Shown: positions 9,629 to 20,172 of the stretch, one piece after another | Position numbering within the stretch: the first letter of the stretch is position 1 | Layout of the letters: each line of letters opens with the position of its first letter | Assembly: GCF_010998615.1 (NCBI RefSeq) | Contig: NZ_JAAEAH010000008.1 | Coordinates: 1-64,000, forward strand | Source: Myxococcus sp. CA023 | GTDB taxonomy: Bacteria > Myxococcota > Myxococcia > Myxococcales > Myxococcaceae | Length of the DNA: 64,000 nucleotides | Reading direction: 5' to 3' | The notes under the pieces: generated by a model | Database searches by the model: none | What the model saw: only the letters and a program-made list of their open reading frames with translations | What the model was told of the DNA's origin: nothing | Translations under genes and position numbers: made by a program

Positions 9629-10912
9629 TCAGAGCCCCTTGAGCAGCACGAGCATCCGGCCGAGCGTCTCGTCGCCCCCGCTCCCCGCCAGTCCCTGGGC
9701 CAGGGCGTGGAGCTGGGGCGCCTGCTCGACGTGCTTGGCGATGAGCTGGAAGCACTCCACCGCGGCGGCATCGAGCCGGGCCCGTGACTCGGCCGTGTCC
9801 GCCGCGACTTCCGCACAGAGCGCCACCACCGTGGGGTGCCCGAAGAGCGTCCAACAGAGGACGGCCTCGCGCAGCGCCATGCGGAACACGTAGTCCAGCA
9901 CGCGCGGCGCGTCCGTGAACGGGTGGCGCAGCCAGTGGTTCATCGCGTGGTGACGCAGGTACTGCTCCACCCGCTGCGTCAGCCCGGGTGATAGCCGCGC
10001 GCGGCGCTCCGAGTAGCGGCGCCATGCGTCGTCGGGCAGCAGGTCCGCGCCGCCGTAGGACTCCAGCACCAGCTCCACCAGCGTGAGGAACCGCTCGCTC
10101 CGGACCGCACCCAGGCGAGACTTCAGCACCGCGGCGCAGATGCCCACCCACGGGCCTCCGGGCAGCGACAGCGCCGCGAAGCCACCGTGCAGCGCGGTCA
10201 GCGCCTCGGGCAGGGAGAAGGTACGCAGCACTTCCGCCAGCAGGGCCTCCGCGCCCTCGCGCGCGTCGCCGTGGAACACCTCCGTGCCCCGGAAGTAGAA
10301 GCCGTCCAATCTGAGGCCCAGCTGCCCCAACGCGAAGAGCCTCGCGGCGAACGGCAGCTCGCGGCGCTGGAGCACCGACAACGCGGTGGAACGCACGGCC
10401 GCCGCGTGCTGCGTCCACGCGTCCTCGGAATCGCCGCCGCCCAGGGACCGCGCGCTCTCCGGACGAAGCGCGAGGTCCTCGGACACGGGCACGGTGTCCA
10501 CGGCGTCCTCCGCCAGCAGGCACAGGCGGGCCACCTCCGGACACGCGAGCGAGCCCGTCACCTCCAGCCCGTGCGCCCAACGCGTGGCGACTCGCGGGAA
10601 GGTGGCGCATGCATCCGGCAGCGCGGTCTCACCATAGGCGCGGTGCAGTGAGCACGTCTTCCGCGCATCCAGGAACACGCAGTGCCCGTCCTCGCGCTTC
10701 GCGATGACGGCCTCGTCGCCGGGGCTGGCGTCGGGCTCCGGCCGGATGAAGGTCTCCACCCGCTCCGCGTCCGGCGTGCCCGCCACCGCTTGCTTCAGGC
10801 GCTGCAAACGCGGCTCGCTGACGAGGACGACGAGCCCCGCGCAGCAGGTGTCCTCGCAGGCATCCGCGAGGCACCTGAAGCGCGTCATGTACCGGGGCGC
10901 GGTGGCCGTCAT
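9629..10912 (-). CDS. FliB-like Cys-rich protein (flagellin lysine-N-methylase family)
   Basis: 427 residues. The N-terminus carries the family hallmark CLADACEDTCCAG, a dense cysteine cluster that probably binds a metal or Fe-S centre, with further cysteines in GHCVFLDARKTCSLH. In Salmonella FliB methylates flagellin lysines, but myxobacteria have no flagella, so the target here must be something else and methylase activity is not assured. It starts nine bases downstream of the stop of the PilZ-Hsp70 gene in genomic order; both are on the minus strand but this gene is upstream in transcription, so it is likely the first gene of a two-gene operon. Confidence 0.75.
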   Translation of the reverse strand: MTATAPRYMTRFRCLADACEDTCCAGLVVLVSEPRLQRLKQAVAGTPDAERVETFIRPEPDASPGDEAVIAKREDGHCVFLDARKTCSLHRAYGETALPDACATFPRVATRWAHGLEVTGSLACPEVARLCLLAEDAVDTVPVSEDLALRPESARSLGGGDSEDAWTQHAAAVRSTALSVLQRRELPFAARLFALGQLGLRLDGFYFRGTEVFHGDAREGAEALLAEVLRTFSLPEALTALHGGFAALSLPGGPWVGICAAVLKSRLGAVRSERFLTLVELVLESYGGADLLPDDAWRRYSERRARLSPGLTQRVEQYLRHHAMNHWLRHPFTDAPRVLDYVFRMALREAVLCWTLFGHPTVVALCAEVAADTAESRARLDAAAVECFQLIAKHVEQAPQLHALAQGLAGSGGDETLGRMLVLLKGL

Positions 10913-10921
10913 GGCGACACG

Positions 10922-13900
10922 CTACTTCCTGCCCAGCGCCTTCTTCACGAAGCTCCAGAAGCCGCCCGCGCGCTCCTTGAGGTCGGCGCCGCGGCGCTCC
11001 TCGGCGGCCTTCACGGACTCCTTGCTGACCTGGAGCTGCTTCTGGAGTTCCTCCGGCGAGTAGCGCGTGGCCAGCGTGGCCTTCACTTCCTTGCGCGTGG
11101 AGTACTCACGCGCCTCCACGTGCAGCACGCATTCGGAGTCCAGCTTGAGCGTCACCGCCACGCGCACCGAGCCCTTGGGCCCCTTGGGCAGGCCTTCGAT
11201 GCGCACGGTGCCCAGGTACTCGTTGGCGGAGATGTGGCTGTCCTCGCCCTGGAAGATGGACAGCTCCAGGAAGACCTCGTTGTCCTTCGTCGTGTTGATG
11301 GCGAAGGAGCGCTGCGCGGGCAGCGGGCTGTTGCGCTCGATGACGCGCTTGAAGGCGCCACCGGGCATGGCCACGCCCACCGTCATCGGCAGCACGTCGA
11401 TGAGCACCACGCTGCTCACCTTGTCCACGGAGCCCGAGTAGAGCGCCGCGCCCAGGGCCACGGCTTCGTCCGCGTTGACGCTGGCCTGCGCGCCCTTGCC
11501 GAAGAGCGACTTGAGCTTGTCGCGCACCAGCGGCATGCGGCTCATGCCGCCCACGAGGATGATGTCGTCCACCTCGGCGGCCTTCAGCTTCGCGTCCAGG
11601 AGCACGTCGCGCACCACGTCGATGGTGCGACTGAGGAGCGGCTCGCAGATCTTCTCCAGTTCCTGCCGGCTGAGGACCACGCGCAAGTCACGCGGCCTGC
11701 CCGAGTCGTCCATCATCAACATGGGGATGTGGACCTCGAAGGTGCTGCGCTCGGACAGCCCCATCTTCGCGCGCTCGGCCGCGTCACTCACGCGCGACAA
11801 GGCGATGCCGTCCCCCGTGAAGGCGATGCCTTCCTTCTCCTGGAAGCGCGCCAGCAGGTAGTCGACGATGAGGTTGTCGAAGTCGATACCCCCCAGGAAG
11901 ATGTCGCCGCCGGTGCCGAGCACCTCGAAGACGTTCTTCTCGATTTTCAGAATCGTGGCGTCGAAGGTACCGCCGCCCAGGTCGTAGACGAGGACCTTCT
12001 TGTTGAGGTCGCGGTTGAGGCCGTAGGCGAGCGCCGCGGACGTGGGCTCGTTGAGGATGCGCTCCACCTTGAGGCCCGCGAGGATGCCGGACTTGCGCAC
12101 GGCCTCACGCTGCGGCTCGGAGTAGTACGCGGGCACCGTCACCACCGCGCGCTCCACCTTCTGGTTGAGGTGGGTCTCCGCCATCTCCTTGCACTCGCGG
12201 AGGATGATGGCCTGCACCTCTTCCAGCGACAGGGCCGTGTCCGCCAGACGCACGGCGGCGCGGCCAGCGGAGTCAGGGACGATGTCGTAGTGGAAGCGCT
12301 CGCGGACCTGGTTCACCACGGCGCTGTCGTAGGGACGGCCAACGAGCCGCTTCGCGCCGTAGATGGTGTGCTGGGGACGCAGCACCAACTGGTTCTTCGC
12401 GCGGTGGCTGACCAGCAGCTTGTTCTGCGCGTTGAGCGAGATGACGGAGGGAATCGTGTTGTAGCCCTCGCGCGAGCGCAGCACGAGCGGTCGGCCGTTG
12501 GAGAGCAATGCCACGCACGAGTTCGTGGTGCCCAGGTCGATGCCGATGACAGGCCCCGTGCCGTTGAGCGGCACCGGTGGAGGCAGGAACACCGTCTTCG
12601 GCAGGCCGTGTTCATCCAGGCCGGGCGCCTGCGCGGCGGCCTTGGCCACGGCGGGCGTGAGCACCGAGGGCGTCGCAGCCGGCTCCGGTGCCCGAGGCGC
12701 CTCACGGCGCACTTGGGGAAGCCCTTGAGGAGGAGGCGGCGGAGCCGCGGGCGGCGGAGGCAGCGGACGAGCCGCCATGGGCGGCTGCACCGGCGCGGGC
12801 GGAGGAACCAGCGCCGCGCGCGGCGGCGGTGGAGGCGCGACGGGAGGTACTTCCTCCACGTCCTCGGACAGGTCGAAGTCGAAGTCGATGCCACCGCCCC
12901 CCGCGCTGGCCGGAGAGGGGGCGCGCGGCGGCGGAGGCGGCGCCTTCCCTGCGTCATCGGACAGGGCGAAGTCGAACTCGAAGACGCCCCCCGCCGAGAC
13001 AGGCGCGGGAGGAGGCGCCGCCGGTGCGCGCGGCGGTGGAGGCACCACGGGCGGAGGCGGACTCACGTCCTCGGTCAGGTCGAAATCGAACTCGATGCCA
13101 CCGCTCCCCGCGGGAGACGTGACCGGAGCCGGCGGTGCCTTGGGTGCCACCGGGGCACGCGGCGGCGGTGCGGCCTCCGCATCGCTCAGGTCCAGGTCGA
13201 ACTCGAAGCTGCCGCCACTGGAGACAGGCGCCGGCGGAGGTACCACGCGCACGGGTGGAACCGCGGGCGCACGAGGCGGCTCAGCGACGGCGTCACCCAG
13301 GTCGAGCTCGAACTCCAGGGCCCCACCACCCGCTGGCGCGGACGACGGCTCGACCTCCAGGGAGATGCCGACCTCGATGGGCGGCTCGTCGAGCGGCGCG
13401 CCCATGGCCACGGGCGCATCACCCGACGGGCTCTCGATTTCGAACTCGAAGCCCGGCAGGGACTCATCGATGTCCAGCGCGGCCACGGGCGGAGGCGGCG
13501 TGCTGGCGATGAGCTCGTCGAGCGGAATGTCCACGTCATTCACGGCCACCGGAGGCGGCGGCGAATAGGAGATGGGCACGCGGCTCGGAGGCGGTGTCCT
13601 CGGCTCCTCCACCACCGACGGAACCAGGTCGAGCGGCTCGTCCAGGCTCGGCGCGGAGGAACCACCCTCCGGCTCCAGGTCATCGAACAGGGAGTCGAGC
13701 GCGATGCCACCCACATCCGCGGGCGCGGCGGCGGGGCGCGCTTGCACAGGGGGCGCGGGACGGGCCTGGACCGGAGGCGCGGGACGGGCTTGCGTTATGG
13801 GCGCGACGGCGGGCGCGATGGACGGCGCAATCGCGGGCGCCACGGACGGCGCGATGGACGGTGCAATCGCGGGCGCCACGGATGGCGCGATGGCGGGCAG

Positions 13901-14266
13901 GGGCTGAACGGCGGGCGCGCTGGAATCCGCGACGGTCTTCCGCATCAACATCATTTCGACGAGCGCGCGGCTCGCCGTGTCCAGCTCCTCGAACTGCAAC
14001 CCCATGCCCGGAGGCCCCGCGGGGTCACCAACTTCGCGGACCCAGCGGACCAGCGCGGAGCCACGCAGCACCCGCACGCCTCCCGCAATCTGCACCTCGA
14101 ACTTGACGGGGGTCCCCACCGCCTGCGGGGTGCGCGAGCGGATGAACATCCCACCCGGGCTCAGGTTGGTGGCGAACTCCTCCGCGAAGCTCCCCACGCT
14201 CTCATGTTTCAGCTTCACCAGCAGGCCAACTGCCTTCCTGTCCGTGGTGCGCCTGCCTTGATCCAT
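10922..14266 (-). CDS. PilZ domain (TIGR02266 type) fused to Hsp70/DnaK by a Pro-rich repeat linker
   Basis: 1114 residues from the ATG; an in-frame TTG twelve codons upstream is possible. Residues about 3-110 form a PilZ-type domain of the myxobacterial TIGR02266 kind. Residues about 110-570 are a Pro/Ala-rich linker with a 12-residue tandem repeat and five copies of an acidic F-[DE]-F-D-x-x-L-[ST] motif (about 312-470). From residue 574 (IGIDLGTTNSCVALL) runs an Hsp70: complete ATPase domain with DLGGGTFDATIL and VGGMSRMP, then a substrate-binding beta domain. The lid is short, so this part is about 540 residues against about 640 for DnaK. Probably a cytoplasmic chaperone steered by the PilZ module; whether it binds cyclic-di-GMP is unknown. 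Confidence 0.88.
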   Translation of the reverse strand: MDQGRRTTDRKAVGLLVKLKHESVGSFAEEFATNLSPGGMFIRSRTPQAVGTPVKFEVQIAGGVRVLRGSALVRWVREVGDPAGPPGMGLQFEELDTASRALVEMMLMRKTVADSSAPAVQPLPAIAPSVAPAIAPSIAPSVAPAIAPSIAPAVAPITQARPAPPVQARPAPPVQARPAAAPADVGGIALDSLFDDLEPEGGSSAPSLDEPLDLVPSVVEEPRTPPPSRVPISYSPPPPVAVNDVDIPLDELIASTPPPPVAALDIDESLPGFEFEIESPSGDAPVAMGAPLDEPPIEVGISLEVEPSSAPAGGGALEFELDLGDAVAEPPRAPAVPPVRVVPPPAPVSSGGSFEFDLDLSDAEAAPPPRAPVAPKAPPAPVTSPAGSGGIEFDFDLTEDVSPPPPVVPPPPRAPAAPPPAPVSAGGVFEFDFALSDDAGKAPPPPPRAPSPASAGGGGIDFDFDLSEDVEEVPPVAPPPPPRAALVPPPAPVQPPMAARPLPPPPAAPPPPPQGLPQVRREAPRAPEPAATPSVLTPAVAKAAAQAPGLDEHGLPKTVFLPPPVPLNGTGPVIGIDLGTTNSCVALLSNGRPLVLRSREGYNTIPSVISLNAQNKLLVSHRAKNQLVLRPQHTIYGAKRLVGRPYDSAVVNQVRERFHYDIVPDSAGRAAVRLADTALSLEEVQAIILRECKEMAETHLNQKVERAVVTVPAYYSEPQREAVRKSGILAGLKVERILNEPTSAALAYGLNRDLNKKVLVYDLGGGTFDATILKIEKNVFEVLGTGGDIFLGGIDFDNLIVDYLLARFQEKEGIAFTGDGIALSRVSDAAERAKMGLSERSTFEVHIPMLMMDDSGRPRDLRVVLSRQELEKICEPLLSRTIDVVRDVLLDAKLKAAEVDDIILVGGMSRMPLVRDKLKSLFGKGAQASVNADEAVALGAALYSGSVDKVSSVVLIDVLPMTVGVAMPGGAFKRVIERNSPLPAQRSFAINTTKDNEVFLELSIFQGEDSHISANEYLGTVRIEGLPKGPKGSVRVAVTLKLDSECVLHVEAREYSTRKEVKATLATRYSPEELQKQLQVSKESVKAAEERRGADLKERAGGFWSFVKKALGRK
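13812..13892. repeat. 36-base tandem repeat inside the PilZ-Hsp70 linker
   Basis: Two near-identical 36-base units and a partial third (units begin ggcgcgatggac). On the minus strand they encode an Ala-Pro-rich 12-residue repeat. Such repeats change length easily by slippage, so linker length may vary between strains. Confidence 0.75.
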
Positions 14267-14409
14267 GGCGAGGACAATCGCGGTACGCGCCCCGCCGCTC
14301 AAGTAGGTTTTGACCCCTCAGTCCCCTGCCCCGCGAATGGCGTCGACAGGTGGGCAGACCACCTACCTGCACCCTCCTATATCCTCCGTGGCGTCCCTCG
14401 GGAGCCCTC

Positions 14410-15552
14410 ATGAGCGCCATCCCTCTCGCAGTCCCAGGCCCCGCACGCGCGGGCTGGCTCGTCGACCGGCGGCACGACCTGATTTCCACTGGGGGCGGCC
14501 TCGGGGTGAGCCTGGCGCTGGTCGGACTCCATGTCTAGGGCGGCGTCAGCAGCCTGCTGTTGTGGTGGGCATGGGTGCTCGCGCTGGATGGGCCGCATCT
14601 GTTCGCCACGGTATCGCGGACCTATCTGGATGCGCGGGAATGGCAGACACGGCGGCGCTTGCTGCTGGGCAGCCTGGCGTGGTTCGCGGCGGGCCCGGTG
14701 TCGTTCGGACTGTCTGCGCTGCTGGGCACGAAGCTGCCCTTCGCCCTCTTCATGACGGCGGCGGCGCTCTGGGCCTACTGGCACGTGGTGCGGCAGCACT
14801 ACGGCATCATGGTGCTGTACCAACGCAAGAGCGGCGAGTCGCTGCCACTGGACCGGCGGCTCGACAGCGTGACGCTGTACACGGGGCTGCTGGCGCCCTT
14901 CGTCGCGTTCGCGGTGTCACATCCGGGCGCGCGCAAGCAGCTGGGCCTGGTGGGTCCGCCCACATGGGAGCCGGTGGTGGCCGGAGCCTGCTTCGCGACC
15001 GTGCTGGCGCTGGTGGTGCTCTACGCGGGCCGGCAGGTGCAGCGACACCGGGCGGGTCTGAAGGTGAATGGTCCCAAGCTGCTGATGATGGGCGCGGCGA
15101 TGGGACTGTCGGCCGTGGTGTTCTGGCCTCCGTTCGCGGCACGCATGGACTTCATCATGTTCGCCGTGGCGGTGACGGCGTTCCACAACGTGCAGTACCA
15201 CAGCGTGGTCTGGTTCTATCACCGCAACCGCTACCACGCGGCGGGCGTGGACCCGGCGCCGTTCGGCTGGGCGCCGAAGGTGAGCCAGCGCTTCATCCTC
15301 TACGCGGTGTGCGGCATCGTCTTCACGCTGCTGTACCGAGGCCTGGGCTGCGGCTTCGGCGCGCACCCGGGCTGCGGCGGCTTCGACTTGAAGGTGCCCC
15401 TGGGCGCGGGGCTGACGCTGCGCAACCTGATGGAGTGCTTCATCTGGGGCTTCGCGCTCCACCACTACTACCTGGATCAAAAAATCTGGCGCGTGAGCCG
15501 GGACACCGGGTTGAACCGGGACCTGAAGCTCGGGGCGGCACCGGCCGCCTGA
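14410..15552 (+). pseudogene. Polytopic membrane protein gene interrupted by an in-frame TAG
   Basis: An ATG with GGGAG a few bases upstream opens a frame that hits TAG at 14536-14538 after 42 codons. The same frame then continues uninterrupted for about 337 codons with clear protein character: about six to eight membrane helices and His motifs (YWHVVRQHYG, FHNVQYHSVVWFYHRNRYH, LHHYYLD). With no change of frame, one substitution explains the break. A shorter product could start at an in-frame ATG or GTG after the stop but would lack the N-terminus. The His-helix pattern suggests a metal-dependent membrane enzyme; the family is not recognised. A sequencing error cannot be excluded. Confidence 0.7.
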
Positions 15553-15638
15553 CCGCCGGCCCGCCTGGCGCCCAGGAGGTGACATCTGAATGCCGGAACC
15601 CAGGCACGGCCCGAATCCGGTGATAGCGTGCGCCGCGA

Positions 15639-16658
15639 ATGAAGCGGATTCTCTGGGTCCTGGGTGCAGCCTTCGTGCTGCTGGTGGCGTCCGGCGCGGG
15701 CGCCTTCTTCTGGATTGAGCAGCAGGCACGCACGGCCGCGGCGCCTCCTGGCGCGGACGTGGTGGAGTTCACCGTGCCCAAGGGAACGTCCGGGCGCGGC
15801 CTGGGCACGCTGCTCGAATCGCAAGGCCTCATCCGCGACGCGCGGGTGTGGCGCTGGCACTTGTACCGGCGCGGCAGCTTCTCCCCCAAGGCGGGCCGCC
15901 ATGAGGTCAGCGCGTCGATGACGCTGGCCGAGCTGGCCACGGAGCTGGAAGACAACCCCATTCCCGAGGACGTCCCGTTCGTCGTCGTCGAGGGCTGGCG
16001 CCTGCGCGACACGGACGCGGCGCTCGTGGCCGCGGGCTTCATCAAGCCGGGCGCGTACATCGCCGCGGCCAGCAAGCCCAAGAACTTCACCGCGCCCTTC
16101 CCCCTGCCCTCCACGGGCACGCTGGAGGGCTACCTCTACCCGGAGACCTACGGCGTGATTCCGGGCAAGTTCGATGTGGAGGCGCTCATCCAGCGTCAGC
16201 TGGACGCCTTCGCGCAGCGCTTCTACGCGCCCAACCGCGATGCCATCACGAAGAGCGGTCGCACGCTGCACGAGGTGGTGGTGATGGCCTCCATGCTGGA
16301 GCGCGAGGAGCCGCTGCCCGACCAGCGCCCCCTGGTCGCCGGCATCCTGTGGAAGCGCGTGGACAAGGGCTACCCGCTCGGCGTGGACGCCACGTCGCGC
16401 TACGAGCTGGCGCAGTGGAATGACCGCGTCGCCTTCCTCAAGCGCCTGCGGGATCCGCAGGACCCGTACAACACGCGGCACAAGAAGGGCCTGCCGCCCG
16501 GCCCCATCGGCGCGCCCACCGTGGCCTCGCTCCAGGCCGCGATGTTACCCAAGCCGAGCGAGTACTGGTACTACCTGCACGACGCGCAGCGCATCCTCCG
16601 CCCGTCGCGCAACGCGGAGGAGCACGAGGCGCTCCGCCGCAAGTACAACGTGTACTGA
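15639..16658 (+). CDS. mltG: Endolytic murein transglycosylase MltG (YceG-like)
   Basis: 339 residues. One N-terminal membrane helix (about residues 4-26), then a LysM-like region (EFTVPKGTSGRGLGTLLESQ), then the YceG-like catalytic domain. Recognisable blocks are EGYLYPETY, VVVMASMLEREE (containing the catalytic Glu region), GVDATSRYEL and GPIGAPTVASLQAA. MltG cuts nascent glycan strands at the inner membrane and sets their length. It ends nine bases before the convergent crotonase gene. Confidence 0.92.
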   Translation: MKRILWVLGAAFVLLVASGAGAFFWIEQQARTAAAPPGADVVEFTVPKGTSGRGLGTLLESQGLIRDARVWRWHLYRRGSFSPKAGRHEVSASMTLAELATELEDNPIPEDVPFVVVEGWRLRDTDAALVAAGFIKPGAYIAAASKPKNFTAPFPLPSTGTLEGYLYPETYGVIPGKFDVEALIQRQLDAFAQRFYAPNRDAITKSGRTLHEVVVMASMLEREEPLPDQRPLVAGILWKRVDKGYPLGVDATSRYELAQWNDRVAFLKRLRDPQDPYNTRHKKGLPPGPIGAPTVASLQAAMLPKPSEYWYYLHDAQRILRPSRNAEEHEALRRKYNVY

Positions 16659-16667
16659 GGCATGAAC

Positions 16668-17459
16668 TCAGCGCCCCTGGAACACGGGGGCGCGCCGTGC
16701 GGCCGCCGCGGCCAGTCCCTCGCCCAGGTCCTGGCTGCCGTAGCTCTCCGCCTGAAAGCGCGCCTCCTCCTCCAGCGCGCGCTGAAGCTCCGCCCTGTCG
16801 AGCCCCAGCCGCTGTTTGAGCGCACGCACGGCGAGCGGCGCGTTCGCGGCAATCCGTCCCGCGAGTTCCCTGGCGCGAGTGAGCACCTGTCCCGCCGGCG
16901 CCGCCTCCAGCGCCAGTCCCAGCTTCACCGCTTCCTTGCCATCGAAGCGGCGGCCGGTGAGCAGCAGCTCCGCGGCGGTCTGCGCTCCCGCCCGGCGCGG
17001 CGCCAGGTACGTGGCGCCCATGCCCGGATGCAGGCCCAACTGGACGAAGTTGAGCGCCAGCTTCGAGTCCTCGGCCACGAGGCACACGTCACACGCCAGC
17101 GCCACGCACAGCCCCGCGCCAATCGCGGGCCCGTCCACCGCCGCGATGACGGGCACCGGCAGGTCCAGCACGCTGAGATAGCGCGCATAGAAGCCAAGCA
17201 TGAACGCGCGCGCATCCTCGAAGGACACCTGGCGCAGCCGCTCCAGCATCTTCAGGTCCCCACCGGCGGAGAACGCGCCTCCCGCCCCGGTGAGCACCAC
17301 CGCCCGGACATCGTCACGCCCCTTCAGCTCGGCGACGCGCGCGCACAGCGCGTCTCCCAGCTCGGGCGTCATCACGTTGCGTCGGGCGGTGTCGTTGAGG
17401 GTGAGAGTAGCGACGGCACCCTCCACCTCGAGAAGGACCTCTGCGGCAGGAGCGGACAT
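16668..17459 (-). CDS. Enoyl-CoA hydratase/isomerase (crotonase) superfamily protein
   Basis: 263 residues with the crotonase fold: oxyanion-hole blocks GAGGAFSAGGDLKML and AVDGPAIGAG, and the LGLHPGMGATYL block. By hand alignment to rat mitochondrial hydratase, the two catalytic glutamates are not obvious: the first position reads Cys in GAGLCVALACD, and the second lies in NFVQLGL. It may therefore be an isomerase, thioesterase-like or other crotonase rather than a true hydratase. It stands alone with no fatty-acid genes beside it. The ATG start follows a GGAG-like purine run (GGCCATG context). Confidence 0.85.
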   Translation of the reverse strand: MSAPAAEVLLEVEGAVATLTLNDTARRNVMTPELGDALCARVAELKGRDDVRAVVLTGAGGAFSAGGDLKMLERLRQVSFEDARAFMLGFYARYLSVLDLPVPVIAAVDGPAIGAGLCVALACDVCLVAEDSKLALNFVQLGLHPGMGATYLAPRRAGAQTAAELLLTGRRFDGKEAVKLGLALEAAPAGQVLTRARELAGRIAANAPLAVRALKQRLGLDRAELQRALEEEARFQAESYGSQDLGEGLAAAAARRAPVFQGR

Positions 17460-17486
17460 GGCCGCGCACTGTAGCGGCCCCGGCCG

Positions 17487-18857
17487 CTACGGCACCACGA
17501 GCCTGAGGAAGGCGTCCTGATTCCAGGTGTCGCCCGCCCCATCGCGCTGCCAACCGGTGACCGCGAGCCCACGGCCCGGCACCGCGGCCACACCCGCGAT
17601 GGTCAGCGAGCACACCCCGCTGGCGCAGGGCTGCGCCTCCAGCGTCTGCTCACCCAGCCACGCCCCTGAAGCCGCGTAGCGCGTCAGCACGCTGCCACAC
17701 GTCACCGCGACGCCGCCCGAGTCCTCCACCGCGACAGACGCGCCCAGCTCGGTCACCGGCCCACACACGGGCTGGCGCACCCAACCCGCGCTGCCATCCG
17801 CGCCCGCCGTCAGCACGAAGGCCCCCGAGGAATCGAGCGACGCCTCGCCCCACGCCAGCAGGCCGCTGAAGTCACCCGCCGCCACGAGCGTGCCATCCGC
17901 CGCCACCGTCACCGAGGTGATGCGGCCCTTCACGCCCGGCAGCTCCTTGCCCCACAGCAAGCGCCCGGACGCATCGAACGTCAGCACCACGAAGCCGCGC
18001 ACACCGGGCGCGCCGAACGTCTGACCGTCCACCTCCAGCGCGTCCACGAGCTGTCCGGCCAGAATTGACTGTCCCGAAGGCGCCAGCGTCGCCGCGTGCA
18101 GCGCGGTGTCCATGTTGGCGCCGTGGAATCGCCGCGTCCACAGCACGGAGCCGTCCGCGGCGTAGCGCGTGAGCACGGGGTCCTCGATGAACTCCCCCTC
18201 CCACTCCTCGCCCGCGGCCAGCACGCCGCCCTGCGCGTCCGCGGCGATGGCGTAGACCTTCTGCCCCACGCGGTGCTGCCACACCGGAGTGCCTTCCGTG
18301 TCGAACTTCACCAGGAAGCCGTCCTGCGCCTCGCCGAGTCCGAAGTCCGCTGAGTAGAGGAACGCGTTGCCCGACAGGAACGTCGCCGCGTCGCTCGCCG
18401 CCACGCGCGTGTCGGAGAAGCGGTTGCGCCCCCACTCACGTGACCAGCGCGGCGTCCCATCCGCCGCGTAGCGCGCAAGCGTCAGCGCCAGCTTCTCGCC
18501 TTCCACGGGCTCGCGCTCACCGTCCTGGCGCGGCGTGCTGTACACCACCACCGCCACATCTCCAGTGGGAGCCGTGGCCACGCCCGTCCCGACGTCGTCC
18601 TGGGGCCCACCCACCACCAGGTTCCACGGCGAGGCCGCGGCCGGAATCGGACGCTGAGGAAGCCCGCTGGGGTCCTGCGGCGCCGTGGGCGTCACGGCCA
18701 CCCCCGGTGTGGCTTCGTCGCCGTCACGCGGCGCTTCGACCGAAGTCCCCCCGTCCCCGCGGCTCTCTCCGCACCCTCCCGCCACCCACAGCAGGGCAAC
18801 TGGAAGAAGCCCCGTCCAGAGGTTGCCACGCCCACCCCGCCGCCGAAATGACCCCAT
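17487..18857 (-). CDS. Lipoprotein with repeated beta-propeller-like units
   Basis: 456 residues. I chose the second ATG because GGAG lies six bases upstream; a lipoprotein signal with VAGGC follows. An acidic/Pro linker leads to about six to seven repeats of the form LTRYAADGS-x-LW-x-R, with GD/VAAGGD-type strands between them, as in delta-60 and propeller repeats. It is probably tethered in the outer membrane. Myxobacteria have many such proteins; ligand and function are unknown. Confidence 0.75.
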   Translation of the reverse strand: MGSFRRRGGRGNLWTGLLPVALLWVAGGCGESRGDGGTSVEAPRDGDEATPGVAVTPTAPQDPSGLPQRPIPAAASPWNLVVGGPQDDVGTGVATAPTGDVAVVVYSTPRQDGEREPVEGEKLALTLARYAADGTPRWSREWGRNRFSDTRVAASDAATFLSGNAFLYSADFGLGEAQDGFLVKFDTEGTPVWQHRVGQKVYAIAADAQGGVLAAGEEWEGEFIEDPVLTRYAADGSVLWTRRFHGANMDTALHAATLAPSGQSILAGQLVDALEVDGQTFGAPGVRGFVVLTFDASGRLLWGKELPGVKGRITSVTVAADGTLVAAGDFSGLLAWGEASLDSSGAFVLTAGADGSAGWVRQPVCGPVTELGASVAVEDSGGVAVTCGSVLTRYAASGAWLGEQTLEAQPCASGVCSLTIAGVAAVPGRGLAVTGWQRDGAGDTWNQDAFLRLVVP

Positions 18858-19130
18858 GACACGCTCCAAGGAGCCTGCTCCCGTCCACCGGAAGCGAGGC
18901 CCTGGGAACCTAAGCAGCGTGTCCAGCCCCCGGCATTCCCCCCCAGCCCAGGGGCACTGTCACATGGCAGGGGGGCGTGCAGGCGATCAGCGCGCCCATG
19001 TGCCCCAGCGTGCCGGGGTGTGCGGCAGCGGAATAGGTCTCCCCCCGAACGGTTGGCAGCGCACGCCCTGGCACAGGGGTGGCGGAATCCTTTGGTCCCA
19101 GCGCCGCCCACGAATTAAGAGAACCCTTCC

Positions 19131-20159
<1,029 letters not shown>

Positions 20160-20172
20160 CCAAGCCCGCGCC

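Noticed and set aside
10682..14413. A 1243-codon open frame on the plus strand over the FliB-like and PilZ-Hsp70 genes
   Set aside because: It is antisense to two clear protein-coding genes, very Arg/His-rich, and has no family motif. Such long shadow frames are expected at this GC content.
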